From: UMGS1590 sp036303105
GTDB taxonomy: Bacteria > Bacillota > Peptococcia > Peptococcales > Peptococcaceae
Direction: 5' to 3'
DNA length: 64,000 nucleotides
NCBI GenBank assembly: GCA_036303105.1
Contig: JAXJBF010000117.1
Span: 1-64,000, forward strand
The notes under the pieces are model-generated. The model was not told the origin of the DNA. It ran no database searches and was given only the letters and a program-made list of their open reading frames with translations. Positions 62,431-64,000 of the stretch are shown here, piece by piece. The position numbers and the translations under genes are program-made. Position 1 is the first letter of the stretch, and every line of letters begins with the position of its first letter.

Positions 62431-62487
62431 TTGACATTTTAGCTCATTAATTATAAAATGTTTCCTTGGGTAATTATTGAACGTAAG
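62431..62487 (+). promoter_or_regulatory. Promoter and operator of the MarR gene
   Basis: TTGACA (62431-62436), a 17-bp spacer and TAAAAT (62454-62459). The shared 24-bp element at 62464-62487 lies at the expected start of transcription. Confidence 0.7.
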
Positions 62488-62509
62488 GAGATTTACAGGA
62501 GGAATTACT

Positions 62510-62977
62510 ATGAATACCCAGCTGACGCGGAGTTTTTTTGATGCCTGCCATTTGGCAAAACGCATCATCACCCGTCTGCCATCGCTGCCTGATTGGATGA
62601 CACCTCGGCAAGTAGCGGCCATTGATGCCATTCATCAACTGCAGCAAACGCAAACATCTGTACGGCCAAGCGATGTTGCCAAACATCTCAATGGCACACA
62701 GCCCAGTGTGACACGTATGCTCAGTGAATTAGAAAAGCATGGTGTACTAAAACGCACGCCAAGCAGCAACGACAAACGCAGCCATGATTTAACACTCACT
62801 GCTTATGGAGAATCGCTCTACAACAACTATGTGGAACGCTTCCACACCCATGTTGCTGAATTATTCGTTGAAATCGATGAGGATGCACTTCGCACTGCCG
62901 TCACCGTCATTGAGCAAGCCTGGGCACTGCTTAAAGACGATGAATTTTCTATCACATCTATTTCGAAGGAGGTTTAA
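62510..62977 (+). CDS. MarR-family regulator
   Basis: 155 residues: winged helix (VRPSDVAKHLNGTQPSVTRM, LKRTPSSNDKRSHDLTLTAYG) flanked by dimerisation helices. It likely represses its own gene and both exporters, releasing DNA when a drug binds. The ATG at 62510 follows AGGAGG. The next exporter gene begins 8 bp after its stop. Confidence 0.93.
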   Translation: MNTQLTRSFFDACHLAKRIITRLPSLPDWMTPRQVAAIDAIHQLQQTQTSVRPSDVAKHLNGTQPSVTRMLSELEKHGVLKRTPSSNDKRSHDLTLTAYGESLYNNYVERFHTHVAELFVEIDEDALRTAVTVIEQAWALLKDDEFSITSISKEV

Positions 62978-62985
62978 CTCTGCCT

Positions 62986-64000
62986 ATGAGTGAATTCAAA
63001 TTTGAGCGTCGCCTTGACGCACGTCTCATCATCTCAGTTTTAGCGTTGGGTCTGATGAGTTTTACTGCAATTTTGTTTGAAACGGCAATGAACGTCATCT
63101 TCCCAACACTGATGCAGGAATTTGACATTCCAACATCCACTGTACAATGGGTCACCACGGTCAATCTCATGACACTTGCTATCGTTATTCCAACATCATC
63201 CTGGCTGACCAAACGCTTCAAGATGAAGCACCTTTTTATTGCTTCCTGGCTGTTCTTCACCGTCGGCACATTACTGGGCCTCTGGTCACCAAGCTTCTCG
63301 GTGCTGCTCATTGGCCGTGTTCTGCAGGGGATCAGCGGCGGCATTTCGATTCCATTGATGAATATCATCATTTTGGAACAGGTACCATTTAAGAACACTG
63401 CCACCATTATGGGCATTGCCACACTGGTCATCGTCCTCGGTCCAGCACTTGGGCCAGCGTTCGGTGGTTTTATCGTGGGCATCGCCAGCTGGCGCATGAT
63501 TTTCGGCAGTATGCTGCCAGTGCTTGTCCTCTCTGGCATCTTCGGTATTACCTGCCTCCGTCAGTCCCGCGCACTGCAAAAAGCACCGTTTGATATTGTC
63601 AGCTTCCTGCTGCTGGGCATCAGTTTCCTGTGTATCATCTATCCAACATCAACCATCAGCCATGTTGGCTTCAGCAGTCCAATCGTTTGGGGGCCATTGC
63701 TTGTTGCTGTGGTTCTGCTCACAATTTTTGTCAAGCACGCACGTAAGGTTGAGAAACCGCTTTTAAACCTTGATATTCTCAAGACACCAGCCTTCACCTT
63801 CTGTCTGATTACGCTGCTGCTCGCACAGTTTGCAACACTGACCCGCGGCTTCATGATTCCTAACCTGTTTCAGCTTCACGGTGGTGTGTCTGCTTTCGTC
63901 GCCGGCTGCATTGTTTTGCCAGCCTGCATCATCGGCGCTGTGCTGAACCCATTCTGCGGCCGCATCTATGATACCATTGGTCCAAAAATTCCTGTCACAG
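62986..64000 (+). CDS. DHA2-family drug:H+ antiporter, copy 2 (partial)
   Basis: Open from ATG 62986 to the window end (338 residues seen). Closely similar to copy 1 throughout: FERRLDARLIISVLALGL versus FERRLDTRVLISVVATGL, then ETAMNVIFPTLM, WVTTVNLMTLAIVIPTSSWL and GPALGPAFGGFIVGIASWRM. The pair looks like an old tandem duplication with the MarR gene between. GAAGGAGG lies 13 bases before the ATG, rather far; a CTG at 62980 would be better spaced, but alignment with copy 1 favours the ATG. It is cotranscribed with marR. Confidence 0.92.
   Translation, partial: MSEFKFERRLDARLIISVLALGLMSFTAILFETAMNVIFPTLMQEFDIPTSTVQWVTTVNLMTLAIVIPTSSWLTKRFKMKHLFIASWLFFTVGTLLGLWSPSFSVLLIGRVLQGISGGISIPLMNIIILEQVPFKNTATIMGIATLVIVLGPALGPAFGGFIVGIASWRMIFGSMLPVLVLSGIFGITCLRQSRALQKAPFDIVSFLLLGISFLCIIYPTSTISHVGFSSPIVWGPLLVAVVLLTIFVKHARKVEKPLLNLDILKTPAFTFCLITLLLAQFATLTRGFMIPNLFQLHGGVSAFVAGCIVLPACIIGAVLNPFCGRIYDTIGPKIPVT

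Noticed and set aside
1..64000. CRISPR arrays, tRNA or rRNA genes
   Set aside because: No spaced direct-repeat arrays and no T-loop or rRNA-like stretches were noticed on either strand; a covariance-model scan would settle this.

Overview
The window reads as a chromosomal segment from a member of the Bacillota (Firmicutes). The main support is: an L27 with the cleavable N-terminal extension and its Prp protease; BceAB-type transporters with their own two-component systems; PepV; DegV; ribonuclease J; purine-rich AGGAGG ribosome-binding sites almost everywhere; and many rho-independent terminators. Base composition is roughly balanced, except for one clearly AT-rich block at about 52.65-57.27 kb. 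Genus cannot be assigned from this window. No rRNA, tRNA, CRISPR array, insertion sequence or prophage was seen.

Layout. 1-3.1 kb: nitrogen assimilation (end of glutamate synthase large subunit, an unusually short GltD, an ammonium channel fused to a PII domain). 3.3-7.8 kb: a BceRSAB-like antimicrobial-peptide sensing and resistance module. 8.0-14.6 kb (minus strand): a VTT membrane protein, a lipoprotein, two small membrane proteins after obg, a membrane-anchored MutS-like ATPase, then rpmA-prp-rplU with a clear promoter and leader. 14.6-18.9 kb: a TIR-domain protein, proC, an omega-amidase-like hydrolase and RNase J. 19.0-23.2 kb: a second two-component system with an ABC/FtsX exporter. 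23.3-25.7 kb: a polar amino-acid ABC importer. 25.8-28.6 kb: a ComFC-like phosphoribosyltransferase and aconitase. 28.8-32.2 kb: an ECF sigma factor with a membrane partner and an ABC-2 exporter. 32.2-34.5 kb: a methyltransferase and a MATE pump. 34.7-38.9 kb: a tannase-like lipoprotein controlled by a third two-component system. 39.0-42.3 kb: a PadR regulator, an alkylsulfatase-like metallo-beta-lactamase and a split chromate transporter. 42.4-50.9 kb: two XRE regulators, a dipeptidase with a DUF819 carrier, DegV, DUF1002, an ECF transporter S component and an AI-2E-type permease. 51.2-52.6 kb: PepV. 52.65-57.27 kb: the AT-rich island (anion transporter, large alkaline-phosphatase-superfamily hydrolase, divergent LysR). 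57.4-60.8 kb: redox genes with a LysR regulator. 60.9-64 kb: two paralogous DHA2 drug exporters around a MarR regulator.

The most useful new observations are cis-regulatory. Upstream of both the tannase gene and its response-regulator gene lies the same 11-bp-period direct repeat placed 9-10 bp before a TACAAT -10 box. The second two-component system shows the same geometry in front of its ABC exporter. The MarR gene and the first DHA2 exporter share a 24-bp element just downstream of their -10 boxes. The MATE gene carries two copies of an ACTATA-N3-TATAGT palindrome in its promoter. The best candidates for undescribed biology are the AT-rich hydrolase/transporter/LysR island, the stand-alone TIR protein, the membrane MutS-like ATPase between rpmA and obg, and the miniature GltD beside the Amt-PII fusion.
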